The notes beneath the pieces were generated by a model that saw only the letters and a list, made by a program, of their open reading frames with translations, was not told the DNA's origin and made no database searches. A DNA stretch of 64,000 nucleotides from Perilla frutescens. Its lineage: Eukaryota; Streptophyta; Magnoliopsida; Lamiales; Lamiaceae. This document shows positions 43,392-54,406 of this stretch, one piece after another. The position numbers were made by a program, and so were the translations under genes. The stretch covers positions 48,366,506-48,430,505 of the forward strand of contig BRKX01000014.1 in NCBI GenBank assembly GCA_026008535.1, given 5' to 3'. Within the stretch, counting starts at the first letter, position 1. The number at the start of each line of letters is the position of its first letter.

Positions 43392-44240
43392 GGTACCTAC
43401 AAAACGAACAAACGTAAAAGAAAACAAGGAAGATCCTCACAATCTCACGTTCTCTCGTTTGTTTTCACTCTTGATTTTACCACTCGTGTATCACTCAATA
43501 TATGGGTGCACAGTGTGTGGAAATCGTGTGTATGGAGGTAGGAATTCATGTGGTTTGTTCTAAGGAAGGACGGGAATGCTATTCTCGGAACAAGGATGAA
43601 TTTGGTGTGTATAGATGAGATACGGGTAGAGTATGTGTGGGTATGTATGGGCCGAATGTAGTAGTTGGTGGTATGGGTATGGCCGAATGTGTTTGTATGG
43701 TTTAGGGGTGGTAGTCGAGTATAGGGATGGTAGGAAAGGAAATAAGTAGATCAATTATTGAAGTTCCAAATAGATTTAGGAATTCCAAAAATAAATCTAG
43801 GTAGAAGAAGGAAAGAAATAGAAGAGATAAGGTAAGGAGGGGATTTGGATATGTATCAATCTATGTGACACAATCTAAATACCTTAATTAGCCTAGACTC
43901 TAGAAGGAATGAACCAAAAATAAAATAAGACTCTTATGGAAGTTACCAACAAGAATTAGAACTTGTATGGAAAGTCCCAAAATAAAACAACTTAGAAGGA
44001 AACTACCAAAAATAAGAAAGACTCACTAAGGTAATTACCAACTATGTTCTAGTTCCAAAAGGAAGGTACCAAAAATAAAAATTGAACAAAAGGAAACAAT
44101 GTATTTTTTTTTTATCGATCGGCTCTTTTTTTTTTTTGATCGTGCCTTTTTTTTTTATAACAATGAACAACGGAAAATTAAATTACAACTCGATCAACAT
44201 AAAATAAAATACGACACAAAAATCGAACCAAAGCCGATGT

Positions 44241-44253
44241 GGCTTTGATACCA
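44241..44253 (-). other. Primer-binding site (tRNA-Met type)
   Basis: The minus strand reads TGGTATCAAAGCC, six bases after the end of the 5' LTR. Confidence 0.8.
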
Positions 44254-44259
44254 CTTTTA

Positions 44260-45501
44260 TGATACGACCCGGACTCTAGGAACGAACACACGTCGACACA
44301 CGTAAGTTTTTGTGTCTTCTATGACTCAAACAGTCAAAGTAAAATATGTGGAAGAATTATTGAACAAACTAGACGACTAAGACCAAATAAAATACCTAGA
44401 CTAATGACACACAAAATAACACAAAATCTAAACAAATATGGGTGTTGTGGACGGTATTTGGAATGGGTTTATGGAAGGAATTTCGATGAGGTTGAATGGG
44501 TTTAGAAGGGCTAGGGTAGATAGGATATGATAAAGTTGTAATGGACTTACGGATTGAACGGTGTGATGAACGAACTTGACATGAACTTGTGGATGAAGGT
44601 GAGATGGACGACGGCGGTGATGACGGTGGCGTCGTGGTGGCTGGTCGGCGGTGATGATGGTGTTGTGAATTACAACCCGAAAGTTGCCTTGAATCTCGAA
44701 CGTACACAAGGCCAAATTCTTTAAGTTGCTCTTCGGATAGCGAGTTTCCAACGATCCCTCGAACGTGGACGGTGAATTCCCTTTGTAAAACTTAGAGGTG
44801 CTAAGTCTAAGAGTATGAATTTAATTATCTAAACTCACAAAAGATTTAAAGGGGAGAGACGATATTGAAAGCAAAGGCTTAATAATCAAATATAGTCTAA
44901 AGTATCAATGTCACATGGATCCCCTATTTATAACAATAGTAGGATCGAAAATAATAGCTAAAGGGTCGAAAATCTAGAGTCCAAATCAATCTAGAATTGA
45001 ACTTGGAAGTTTCCTAAACTAGAATTCTATTTAAGGTAGAACTTGTAGATCTTACCTTATCTAAAATCCTAGTCAAACTATGACTTATTGTAACAGAAAA
45101 TTGACCCTAATTTAATTAAATAAATCTGATCCAAACTATAGTATAATTAAATAAAATAAATACTATAGTCTAAAATAAAATAACTACTAGAATAAAATAG
45201 CTAAAGACCGAAAATTGGTCTTCTTCAACTTGGTCGATCCTCTTCACTTCTTGAGCTCATGCACACGTCCTTTTGCACACATGCACATCTTCATGTTGTG
45301 TTCTCCATGTCTTGATCTCCATCTTCCAATGACAATAAGTTCATCATCTTCAAGCTTCCTTGCACGCCGTCTTCTTCTTCAAGCTTCTTGCGAATTGTAG
45401 CTTGCAAATAATCTTGCAACTTCTTAGCTCTTAGTCTTGTGACGGGGCCTTTGAATTGAAGCTCTTCATTGACTTCCTCATTGCTATGGATGTCCTCATC
45501 A
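44260..45501 (-). repeat. 5' LTR of the CRM/Reina-like element
   Basis: 1242 bp; TATA box at 44924-44932 on the minus strand. It matches the 3' LTR except for about 17 substitutions and a few one-base indels. Confidence 0.92.
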
Positions 45502-45506
45502 ACTTA

Positions 45507-46789
45507 AAACCAGGGGGAATTTATTATCTTTTTATTTTTATTTTTATCATATAATTTTTCTTCTTTTTCTTTTTTTTTTCTTTATTCCCCCTATCTTTTT
45601 CTGGCCTTTATATCCCCCAACAATTTTGCCTTCCTTTTTTTCTATTTTTCAGGCTTTTGTGATGCCCTGGCTATATATTCTCATCCCAAACAAAAAATCT
45701 GTCAGGGCATTTCATAGGCTCAAAAGGGCTGCAAGGCTATGTTATTGGTGGGTTAATTTATATCACGATGGCTCAGCAAAAGATGGCCTATATCATCTAC
45801 ATATGCATCAACAATTTCAAGGCTTCAAGCAGAACAGTGGCAAGTTCTAGAACTCCTATGCACAGAATGTTAACACACATGAAGTAAAGAAAGCTGTGTA
45901 ATGGGCATACATCATATAGGCTCAAATCTCACAGGGCATATGCTAAACTCGTTCGTCATCCCTATCTTATTGTGGCATGCTGAATTTTGGTAAAGCAATT
46001 AAGTTGAAAATCAAATAGAATGGCCACACGAACTTCACAGAAGCATGCTTGACTCAACTAACTGACCACCTACACACTTTGCACTAGGCAAAGTGTCGAA
46101 ACAGACTCAACAAAAATAAAGAAAACAGAAACTAAAATGCCCCCACCCACACACTTTGCACGAGGCAAAGTGGGTGAAACAGGGGCAACTCTAAGAAATA
46201 AAAATAATAACAAAAAAAACCTAATCAAATGAAAAGAATAGAACCAGGTTACTCGGTCGCGGGTGCTGGTTATGTGAATCCAGAATGATTGAAGTAGGCA
46301 ATAAGGGCTTTCTCCATGTGTACCAAACGGGTATCAGACTGGAATAAGGTATTTTCAATTTCACTTAGCTTCCCTGTGATCACAACAATCACACTGTCAC
46401 CTTGTTGTGCCCTTCTAGTTGGCAGATTCTTCATCTCTTCAGAGTGCCCTGTTCAAAATCCATACTTTCAAGGGATTCTCTTTATTTCTTACTTTCTCTC
46501 TCCTTATCTCAACCTGCAAACACATATCTTATCCAAAACAAGCGTAAAATTATCCCTAAACTAGTTTAATTAAATGGAAATTTTATTTAAATAAAATAAA
46601 ATAAATAAAACTTGGCTTGCCTCCCAGTAGCGCCCCATTTACTGTCGTGGGCACGACATCAATTTTTCCATATCTCAGTCAGGTTCTTGGAGTCGGATTG
46701 ACCCCATCTTTGTCACATCATTTCCAAATCTTGACCTCCAGAATTTTTAGGCACACTGTAAGCTGTAATGCTCTCCTGAACTATTTGCT
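45507..46789 (-). other. Internal non-coding part of the Tat/Athila-type element
   Basis: AT-rich sequence continuing from 37445 across the CRM-like insertion. A minus-strand frame near 46434-46275 (LPTRRAQQGDSVIVVITGKL) is a short coding relic. Around 46615-46660, GCCTCCCAGTAGCGCCCCAT with a copy of GTCGTGGGCACGACAT is a sequence I associate with Tat-group elements. Confidence 0.45.
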
Positions 46790-47524
46790 TCATCGGATTT
46801 TGTAAAAAAATTTCAAGTAAATTTTCTTCAATCCCGGGTCATAAGTATAGACACAATCAATCAACTTTGAATTGCAAGGGCGTTTCATGGGATTGACACT
46901 GTTAAAAGTTACAAGCACCCCATCAAATTCACAAGTCAGTGTGCCTCTTTCCACATCAATCTTCATCCTGACTGTTTTCATAAATGGCCTTCCCAACAGA
47001 ACCACTGAAGATTTGGATGTCACCGTGCCCATATCAAGGACGTAAAAGTCTGTTGGAAAAATCAACTCGTTCACCTTTATCAAGACATCATCAACTATGC
47101 CCTCTGGATATACTCTAGACTTGTCGGCCAATTGTATTTTAACTTCAGTACTCTTCAGAGGCCCCAAATTTAATTCTTTGTAAATCGTCATGGGTATTAC
47201 ATTGATATATGTACCCAAGTCCAGCATGGCTCCTTCAATTCTTCTTCCACCAATAACACATGGTATGACAAACATGCCAGGATCAACACATTTCTTGGGT
47301 ATTTTCTGTTGAACCTTGGTGGACTCATTTTCATTCACAACGAAATTTTTATCATCCTTCTGCCTCACCTTCTTTGCGTACATTTTCTCCCAGGAATGGG
47401 CATACCGAGGGTCATGGTGTATGGCCTCAGATAGTGAAATATTTTCATCCACTTTTTGAAAATTTTTCAGAATTTTCTTATTTTTTTCCTCTTTGTTATT
47501 TTGCCCAAATTCGTCAAAAAATGA
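46790..47524 (-). pseudogene. Tat/Athila-type aspartic protease region
   Basis: The frame opens at 47524 right at the Tekay-like junction (FFDEFGQNNKEEKNKK) and has a Met at 47452. PGMFVIPCVIGG and AMLDLGTYINVIPMTIYKEL form the retropepsin active-site region with DLG in place of the commoner DTG/DSG, as usual in Athila/Tat elements. VVLLGRPFMKT is the flap-distal motif. It ends at 46790 with no RT following. It was joined to the gag piece at 51407 before the insertion. Confidence 0.75.
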
Positions 47525-47576
47525 AGCATGGATAACGTGCCTTTTTCTATTAAAGTGAGATTGGGGCGTTACAGAG

Positions 47577-47587
47577 TGGTATCAGAG
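47577..47587 (+). other. Primer-binding site (tRNA-Met type)
   Basis: TGGTATCAGAG, three bases after the LTR end TTACA. Confidence 0.85.
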
Positions 47588-47788
47588 AATGTCTACTTTC
47601 CTGCATACTAAAAAAAAAAAATGCAATCAAGTAAGTATTGACCATCATCACATCCGCCGCATCACTCCGAGAAGAGGTAAACGTTACAGTTATGATTTCA
47701 TGTCAAGTTTATGATTATATGAAAATTATGTTTTATGATGAAATATTTTTACTGTCCTCGATATTTACCCTAAGGATTGTGTTATGAG

Positions 47789-47875
47789 ATGATTAGAAGA
47801 AGGTTGACTTCTAGGATACGCAAAAGGGCTTTAGTTAGTACTCAGAACATGTCCCAAGCAGAGTTGGATCAATAA
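47789..47875 (+). pseudogene. Remnant leader ORF
   Basis: 28 codons starting MIRRRLTSRIRKRAL, in the position of the 158-codon leader ORF of the copy at 1401-1877. The shared basic N-terminus suggests a truncated relic. It is too short for certainty. Confidence 0.35.
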
Positions 47876-47939
47876 AAGTAATTTCCTTTAATTTTCATTA
47901 AAATACTTAATCTTTGCGCTATGGTCGACAATAGGAATC

Positions 47940-49052
47940 ATGCCACCGAAGAAGAATACGCAGCCAATCCAAGAGGAAAGCGAGGAAACGGAGTCAATGA
48001 ACAATTTTGACAATAATGAGAATGGGGGGAATAACGATAACGACATGGATGCATTTGCCCAAAACCTCGCAGATGCACTAAGAAGAGTTCTACCTCAACC
48101 GAATCAGAATCAGAATCAGAATTGGAATCAGAATCAACATCAGCACCAGGAAGGAGATGGTATCTTGACGCATTTTCGCCAGTTAGGACCGCCCAAGTTG
48201 AAAGGAACTGGAGGGCCTCTAGCAGCAGAAGAATGGATTCGGGAACTGGAGCGAATCTTCGATTATTTGGGATGCTCAGACGCCCAAAGAGTTACCTGTG
48301 CAGTGTTCCAGTTGATGGAGGATGCGAGCCATTGGTGGGAGGCAGTAAAGATCAGCATGAGCCCAGAGCAACATGCCAACTTGACCTGGACCATTTTTAA
48401 AAGAATGGTCATGGAGAATTACTTCCCAAAGGCGTTCCGGAAGCAAAAAGAGAAAGAGCTGATGAATATAGAGCAAGGTAACATGACTATTCTGGAGTAT
48501 AAGCAAAAATTCAACCAGCTAGCTCGCTATGCTCCTCACTTGGTGGATACGGATGAGAAAAAGGCCTGGAGATTTGAAGATGGATTGCGTCCTGAAATTG
48601 GAGCACACCTATCTGCGCTCAATCTCAACACCTATTCAGAAATTGTGCAACGAGCTCGAGCGGTGTCAACTCGTCTGAATTTGGACAAGCCAGCCTCAAG
48701 ACCTCCAAGCAATGGTGGGAAGAGACGATGGGATGACCGCGATGCCCAAGATAGAGAACGGAGTTTCCAGCCTGAGAAGAAGCCGAATGTTACTGGAGAA
48801 GGGACGTCTGGAGTGATATCTCGATATCCTCAATGCCAGAAATGTCACAAATACCATCCAGGAGAGTGTAAGTTAGGGACACAAGTTTGCTTCAAATGCC
48901 ACAAGGAGGGACATAAGGCCTGGGAGTGTCCATTGCATCAAAATAGGAACGCTGGAAGAGGGGGAAACACCGAGAGAGGAAACACCAAAGGAGGTGGAAA
49001 CGCCGAAAAGAGAGAAAATTCTAGAGCTTTTGCGATGAATGGCGATGAGTGA
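47940..49052 (+). CDS. gag: Gag protein of gag-only Tekay-like element
   Basis: 370 residues starting MPPKKNTQPIQEE. The gag domain (GCSDAQRVTCAVFQLME, ASHWWEAVKISMSPEQ, FRKQKEKELMNIEQGNMTIL) is intact and open. Two Cys/His modules follow: CQKCHKYHPGEC and CFKCHKEGHKAWEC (CX2CX4HX4C). A Gly/Asn/Glu/Arg-rich tail with NT-x-x-GGN repeats ends in a stop at 49050-49052, where the other copy has DSGAS protease. The intact gag without pol suggests a nonautonomous element that could use enzymes from full-length relatives. Confidence 0.92.
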   Translation: MPPKKNTQPIQEESEETESMNNFDNNENGGNNDNDMDAFAQNLADALRRVLPQPNQNQNQNWNQNQHQHQEGDGILTHFRQLGPPKLKGTGGPLAAEEWIRELERIFDYLGCSDAQRVTCAVFQLMEDASHWWEAVKISMSPEQHANLTWTIFKRMVMENYFPKAFRKQKEKELMNIEQGNMTILEYKQKFNQLARYAPHLVDTDEKKAWRFEDGLRPEIGAHLSALNLNTYSEIVQRARAVSTRLNLDKPASRPPSNGGKRRWDDRDAQDRERSFQPEKKPNVTGEGTSGVISRYPQCQKCHKYHPGECKLGTQVCFKCHKEGHKAWECPLHQNRNAGRGGNTERGNTKGGGNAEKRENSRAFAMNGDE

Positions 49053-49616
49053 AAAAAAAAAGAGATCAACGCGTTAGATTTTATTACCCATTTCTAGTTT
49101 ATTTTCGTAGCTATTTTGGTTTTAGTTTTATCTTTTAGCAAACGTATGAGAACGCAAAGAGTTTTTAAGTTAGAATAAAGTTTTGCATTATTTTGGTAAA
49201 GATGGATCTACATAGTGCACGTTGGTAGCAATTTATTGAAAAATCCGTAATCAAGTACGAGTAGATTGAAGACACAGAGCACGTGGGATCCTTGGCAAAG
49301 GCGGCGCAATCGATGTTCCAGGATCGCAATGCAGCTTTCGACGTCACTACGATTTTAAGGAATATTTTAGTTGTATGAATAAGATAGTTAACTTAAGAGC
49401 CTGGCAAGACTATGGTCAATTAGAGAAATCTTTAAGGTAAAGGAACATAGCAAGACTTATGTTTTATGTGCGAGTTAGTTAGATCTCATAACTTAGAATT
49501 TTAGGCATTAGCAAGATTATTTAAGATCGAGGAAAGATTTCAAGCTTAGATACCTTTAAGGCCTAAGACCAAGTAAGAAATTTCGAGGATGAAATTTTAT
49601 TTTTAGTAGAGAAGGA
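49053..49616 (+). other. Non-coding internal remnant of the gag-only element
   Basis: An A-run follows gag, then AT-rich sequence. The last bases, TTTCGAGGATGAAATTTTAT and onward to the LTR, resemble the end of a full-length element's internal region. Pol is deleted. Confidence 0.6.
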
Positions 49617-51406
49617 TGTAGCGACCCAGTTTTCTAATTATATTTAATTTGCTACTTTTTTTTTAAAATATTTTATTTATTTTTATGTGATATTAGTTAA
49701 TTAAGTCTAATAAGTCGCGCCAAGTAAGTTTAATAATAATTAAGCATTTATGTAATTATGGTATATGGTTATCATGAGCATGCATGTAGTTTTTATTTGG
49801 AGTGCCTAATATTTTGCATTTTATTTATTTTGTCCAAGTTTATTTCTACCCCATTTTATTTTGTTTGAAGTCCAAGCCTATTCCTTTTTTTTAAGCCCAT
49901 AATTCCAAGCCCAAGATCTAGAGCTTTCACCTTATTCTTCCATTTTTTCCCCACGTTTTGTTTTCCCTTTTTGATAAGATAACACTTAAAAAAATTCAAA
50001 TCTCAAGTTTATCCCTTTCAAATAGTTGATAGAGATCACCATGAGATCCCTCTTCTTTCACGTTACCAAGAAAACTAGTATAAATAGAGGGTCACATCTC
50101 CTTTCTCTCCCACACCAAAAAAATAAATTCGCAGAGATCAAACTAGGAGCTTTAGTTGTGAGAAGCTGCAGTACGGTATGTAGATGTGCATATCTCCATG
50201 ATTCATTTTTTCTTTTGTTTCTCATGCATCGCATGCATTGCATATGTTTGTTATGGGAGGGAAGTTTCGGTATTTTTTTTAAGATGAGAATATGAGATAG
50301 AGGAGGGTGGTGGCGACTGTGACGTCGAAAAGAGCAACGGTGAAAGGGATGTATCTGTCGTGGTGGTGCAGTGTACAGGCGAACCCGATTTAGGGGTGCC
50401 GCCGCCATCTAGTTTGGTGACTGCTGCTGTCGTGATTGATTTAGAGCAGGAATGGTTGTTGTGGGTATCTTGCCGTGGAGAAGACGTGATGCGTGAGAGA
50501 GGGAGAGCTATGCAGATTTTTGATAAAAGAAAGTAATAAAGATGGGTTTGGGCCTTAATGTTGAATAAGAAATATGTGGGCTTTTGTCAAGATTGAGAGT
50601 GGGCCGTGGGGTGTGAATTAATGCCTTGGCATCAATCTTTGTTTTGGCTAAATCACATGCACGTAAATGTCATAGCAATTTAATTAGCAAGTTTAAATCA
50701 TGCATTAATTTCCTTTAAGTCACGTTATTTTTTTTCACGCAAATGTTAGAATGATTTATCTAGTTAAAGTTTAAGCATGCACCTTGCCATACTAGTATAA
50801 TCTCATGCATAGTTTTGTTCCATCATGTTTTACACTGTATTAATCTATGATAAATACTTTGTAGGAAGCGCGCAAGACTTAATTAATTTATATCCAAGTC
50901 AAGGTCAAGGTGGGGTTTTACGTTGAACATGTCCCTATTATCCTCTCTATATGTTTTATTGAATGTATGTGATGTCACAGCATAGCAAGAGCCTACGGGC
51001 TATCACGTAGAGCCTACGGGCTATCACGCAGAGCTTTCGAGCTATCACGCAGAGCCTCCGGGCTACATGGTTTGGTCTACGGACTGAACACAAGTTTATG
51101 ATTTGCATATTATTCTGTTTGATATATAGCTTGGATAATTGGACACTCCCCACTGAGTTTAAAGTACTCACCCAAAACTTTCCTTTTCAGATGGAGGCTT
51201 GGGTGATGCGTAGCGGACAAGATGTGATGATGGTGGTCAAGTGATCAAGCACGATTAAATATTTAATTTATTTTTGACGTTATTTTATGTAATAAATGTC
51301 GAGTTATGCTTAGAAACTTCCACTGTATTTTAAAGTAAAATATTTTTATTAATGAAAAGCATGGATAACGTGCCTTTTTCTATTAAAGTGAGATTGGGGC
51401 GTTACA
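49617..51406 (+). repeat. 3' LTR of the gag-only Tekay-like element
   Basis: 1790 bp; TGTAGCGACCC start and GGGGCGTTACA end. A 21-bp unit, close to AGAGCCTACGGGCTATCACG, is repeated four times at 50988-51075. It lacks the TA expansions of the LTR at 2064-3750. Confidence 0.88.
50988..51075 (+). repeat. 21-bp tandem repeat in LTR
   Basis: Four units of about 21 bp, each an imperfect palindrome around AGCCTACGGGCT. Confidence 0.85.
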
Positions 51407-51727
51407 CCTTTAGCTCACACAACTTCTCGATGTCACTCAAATATCTAACACCTTCTCCTTTTTTGGTGCTGATATCATGCCTATATTCATCGAATTCTGC
51501 CTTGGTCAATTTCTTGAATATGACTTCATCTTTCGGTGTGGGCACTTCATCTGCAGAATCTCGCTGTCTTGTGGGCATTGGTTGTACCATGTCATTCCAG
51601 CATTGACACTTTCATATGGGTTCACCTCCATTTGAGAATGAACTTCCTCATGTTGTTCTTCAAGTCTAGAAATAGCCCCAACCAATTGAGAAATTTGAGC
51701 TCCAATATGGTTAATGTGAGAGAACAA
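51407..51727 (-). pseudogene. gag: Tat/Athila-type gag fragment
   Basis: Two minus-strand frames overlap. One reads QISQLVGAISRLEEQ and VHSQMEVNPYESV, the gag end typical of Athila/Tat elements. The other reads EVIFKKLTKAEFDEYRHDI and RYLSDIEKLCELK up to the Tekay-like LTR. A frameshift separates them. The left (downstream) continuation lies at 47524. On the right it meets the palindrome. Confidence 0.65.
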
Positions 51728-53796
51728 AAAGAAAATGACGGCAATGAATTGAACAAGGCAAAGGGAAATTACTTAAGCCAACATCAAGAGAAGTGGCAAT
51801 CAGCCCCTAATGATAACACCAATCATAACTTACAATCTCACAACTCATACAATATTATTGGTGAAACATAAAAATATCAATTCAAGATAAGTAAAGATAG
51901 TAAACTATTTAATCCAATCATTCTTTCAGGATAAGTAAAAATAGTAAACTATTTAATCCAATCATTCTTTAACAAATTTTACATAACTCGCAGTATTTTA
52001 TAATCAATAATAACATGAAACACCGGTTTTCAACTTTAAATAATATGAGAGGGTGCTTATGTTAAACAATATAAAGCTTCTACATTTAAAAAAGATAAAG
52101 TGACCATTATATCAAAATAAAACTAATCTCTATATTGGGGAAAAATAGCAAACTATTTAATCATATGCAGAAAACGGGTCACTCCCTCAAACATTCATCA
52201 CAACTTTCACCTATGGCTAGCACATATAGAAAAATCCATATTAATGTAAATTAGAACTAAACCTGGACATAAATTTTGGGGTGTCTTGATTTTGAGTTTG
52301 GAACTCCTCTCTGTTGTCTCTTTCTTATTTTGGAAGCTAATCAGAACCACAAATCTTCTCATTGCATAGTCATATATAAGATAAAATCTATATACCATGC
52401 ATAAGCAAGCATTATGGTTTCTGCTTTCTCCTACAAAAATCAACAGCGAAAGAAAAAAAAATTCAACAACTTGTTTTACAAATCTCATCTAGCTGCTTCA
52501 TATCAAGAAGTCTACAACGGATATGATAAATGCAGCAACATTATTATTTAATATCAAACAAAAAGAAATATGGGTAATGAATGAATACAGAAAAAACCTT
52601 AATTTTGGATGAGGAAATAAGACTCATGAATAATTGGACATAGCTCTAAAATTTTTTAATGCCAATAAACTTCAATGAGAGTTGCAATACCTGTACATGC
52701 CCACCCATGCCTACAAAGCAATATTACAACAAATTATAACTTTAGAAATAATAGTTCTCATACTAAGCAAGTAAATTAAGGTTTATAAGCACTAGCTATC
52801 TCACTGTGGCAAAGCATAACTTGAGTCATATGATTCATACATTAGATTATAGAGAAAAGACTATTTAGATTTTATAAAGAATCTAGTCAAAAAAAGTAAT
52901 ATGAAAGTAGTCAAATAGAATATTCAAGAACACCTACCCCTTATCATTTCAACGAGAGAAGCAACCTTGGAGGTTCCCGAATAAGATTTGGTCAGTAATA
53001 AAATATCATGTTAATTAGTGTTCTAGCAAAATGTCAAACACAACATACACTGGTGAGGAGAGAGACTCTAGTAAGACATTCTAAGAAGGCAGGTTAATGA
53101 AATCACTCCACTAAAAAACTATTACTACATGATTCTAGAAGCGCCAATTGACTAAAACTCGTGAAAACACCTTACATTTAACTTCATAGAGAATAATCGA
53201 AAAAATTTAAATTTTTGACACCTAATTAGGGCTTCAGAGATAGAGTTGCAATTACGGCTCAAACGATTAAGAATCAAGCGAAGAGTTGAGGAAATGAATG
53301 ATGGTGGTTCAGGTTTTTCTCTAGAGGGAGGTACCGCAACTGACGGTAGTGATTTTTGGAAATAAATTGATAGTTAGAACATTCAAAGACAATAACATAT
53401 TTGTTGAAAACAATCCATAATTAGAAAAATTAAAATCGAACTGAACTTGGAAAGCAGTTTGGGGCTTTTCCATTTTACAAAAGGAATCCTCTCTTTTTCT
53501 AATTTTCGCTGGGGTTCTAGAAAAAAAATTGAGTTCGTAAAAAAGTTGGGGGAGGAAATGAGCCCATACAATGGGTAAAGGGGGATAACGCATAAGCCAT
53601 CATCAAACAGAAGAGAACAAAATTGGAGAAATTTTTGATCCCTAACAAAAAAAACAAATCTTAATTAAAATTTGGGGATGGGAATTGGGAACGCCAATAA
53701 TCAAATCATAACAATTAAAATTTGATATATACATATTTAATAGGAGATACATTAATTTATTTATTTTTAACAAACACTTCTTATGCCTTCGTCACC

Positions 53797-54045
53797 ATGG
53801 ACACCTTATATGCCGCGCAATATTTGCATGGTACTGGAGTACCTGGTATGCTTCCACATGGTATCCCTCCAATGGAAGGATCAGTGCAAGAAATGCTTGA
53901 CCATTTACACGACTTTTATCCTCCACGGGAGGCACCTCGTAACGGTCAAGGAGCACTAATCCTAACTGAAACTGGTCTTGTAAATGATTTAGACAATGCG
54001 TACGAGTTTGTACGAGTTCGTGGAGTTTTCACCGCTCAAGACTGA
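53797..54045 (+). pseudogene. ORF in left palindrome arm (truncated copy)
   Basis: The frame opens at 53722; the likely start MDTLYAAQYLHGTG is at 53797. It runs toward the palindrome centre, contains IPPMEGSVQEMLDHLHDFYP, and stops at FTAQD (TGA, 54043-54045). At that place the other arm continues. I do not recognise the family. Confidence 0.45.
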
Positions 54046-54070
54046 CCCGTTGTGGGTAGATATACCTTCC

Positions 54071-54406
54071 CTAACCAACCCCATCCACTAAATTAAATTT
54101 GACACTTACATTTAGTGGGTGGGGTTGGTTAGGGAAGGTATATCTACCCACAAAGGGTCGGTCTTGAGCGGTGGAAACTCCACGAACTTGTACAAACTCG
54201 TACGCATTGTCTAAATCATTTCCAAGACCAGCTTCAGTTAGGATTAGTGCTCCTTGACCGTTACGAGGTGTCTCCCGTGGAGGATAAAAGTCGTGTAAAT
54301 GGTCAAGCATTTCTTGCACTGATCCTTCCATTGGAGGGATACCATGTGGAAGCATACGAGGAACTCCAGTATCATGCAAATATTGTGCGGCATATAAGGT
54401 GTCCAT
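54071..54406 (-). CDS. ORF in right palindrome arm, unknown protein
   Basis: The minus-strand frame is open from 54481, with the shared MDTLYAAQYLHDTG near 54406. It runs through IPPMEGSVQEMLDHLHDFYP, GQGALILTEAGLGNDL and VGRYTFPNQPHPLN, then crosses the loop into the other arm before stopping. It differs from its twin at about seven of the first 85 residues, so most changes alter the protein and selection after duplication looks weak. The text looks like real protein, probably a captured gene piece, but I cannot name it. Confidence 0.4.
   Translation of the reverse strand: MDTLYAAQYLHDTGVPRMLPHGIPPMEGSVQEMLDHLHDFYPPRETPRNGQGALILTEAGLGNDLDNAYEFVQVRGVSTAQDRPFVGRYTFPNQPHPLNVSVKFNLVDGVG

Larger units (their letters stand above)
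37446..45501 (-). mobile_element. Near-complete CRM/Reina-like Ty3/gypsy retrotransposon with TSD
   Basis: 8056 bp flanked by a perfect ACTTA duplication (37441-37445, 45502-45506). Both LTRs are 1242 bp and begin TGATGAGGACA and end GTATCA on the minus strand. By eye they differ at about 17 positions, mostly C/T, roughly 1.4%. A primer-binding site, gag, pol and polypurine tract are all present. Gag carries a frame-shifting deletion, and one TAA separates gag from pol, so this copy cannot make full polyprotein by itself. Pol extends into the 3' LTR. There is no separate chromodomain beyond the integrase C-terminal GPF module. The CRM placement is an inference from the LTR-overlapping pol end. 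Confidence 0.92.
47525..51406 (+). mobile_element. Gag-only Tekay/Del-like element with truncated 5' LTR
   Basis: In order: 49 bp of 5' LTR (47525-47573, identical to the 3' LTR end), primer site, leader, gag, about 560 bp of non-coding DNA, the tail before the LTR, and a complete 3' LTR (49617-51406). Pol is absent and gag ends in a clean stop before protease. A deletion removed the left target duplication and most of the 5' LTR. Gag is closely similar to that at 16-1197, so both belong to one family. Confidence 0.85.
35402..51727 (-). mobile_element. Degenerate Tat/Athila-type Ty3/gypsy element holding two insertions
   Basis: The minus-strand pieces are the gag end (51727-51407), gag/protease (47524-46790), non-coding internal DNA (46789-45502 and 37445-36959), and the 3' LTR. 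A CRM-like element with a target duplication (37446-45501) and a Tekay-like gag-only element (47525-51406) are inserted in it. RT, RNase H and integrase are absent. The 5' LTR is not found; the palindrome begins at 51715 in its place. Confidence 0.65.

Noticed and set aside
46617..46805. Plus-strand ORF in the Tat-type internal region
   Set aside because: Antisense to retroelement sequence and without recognisable features.
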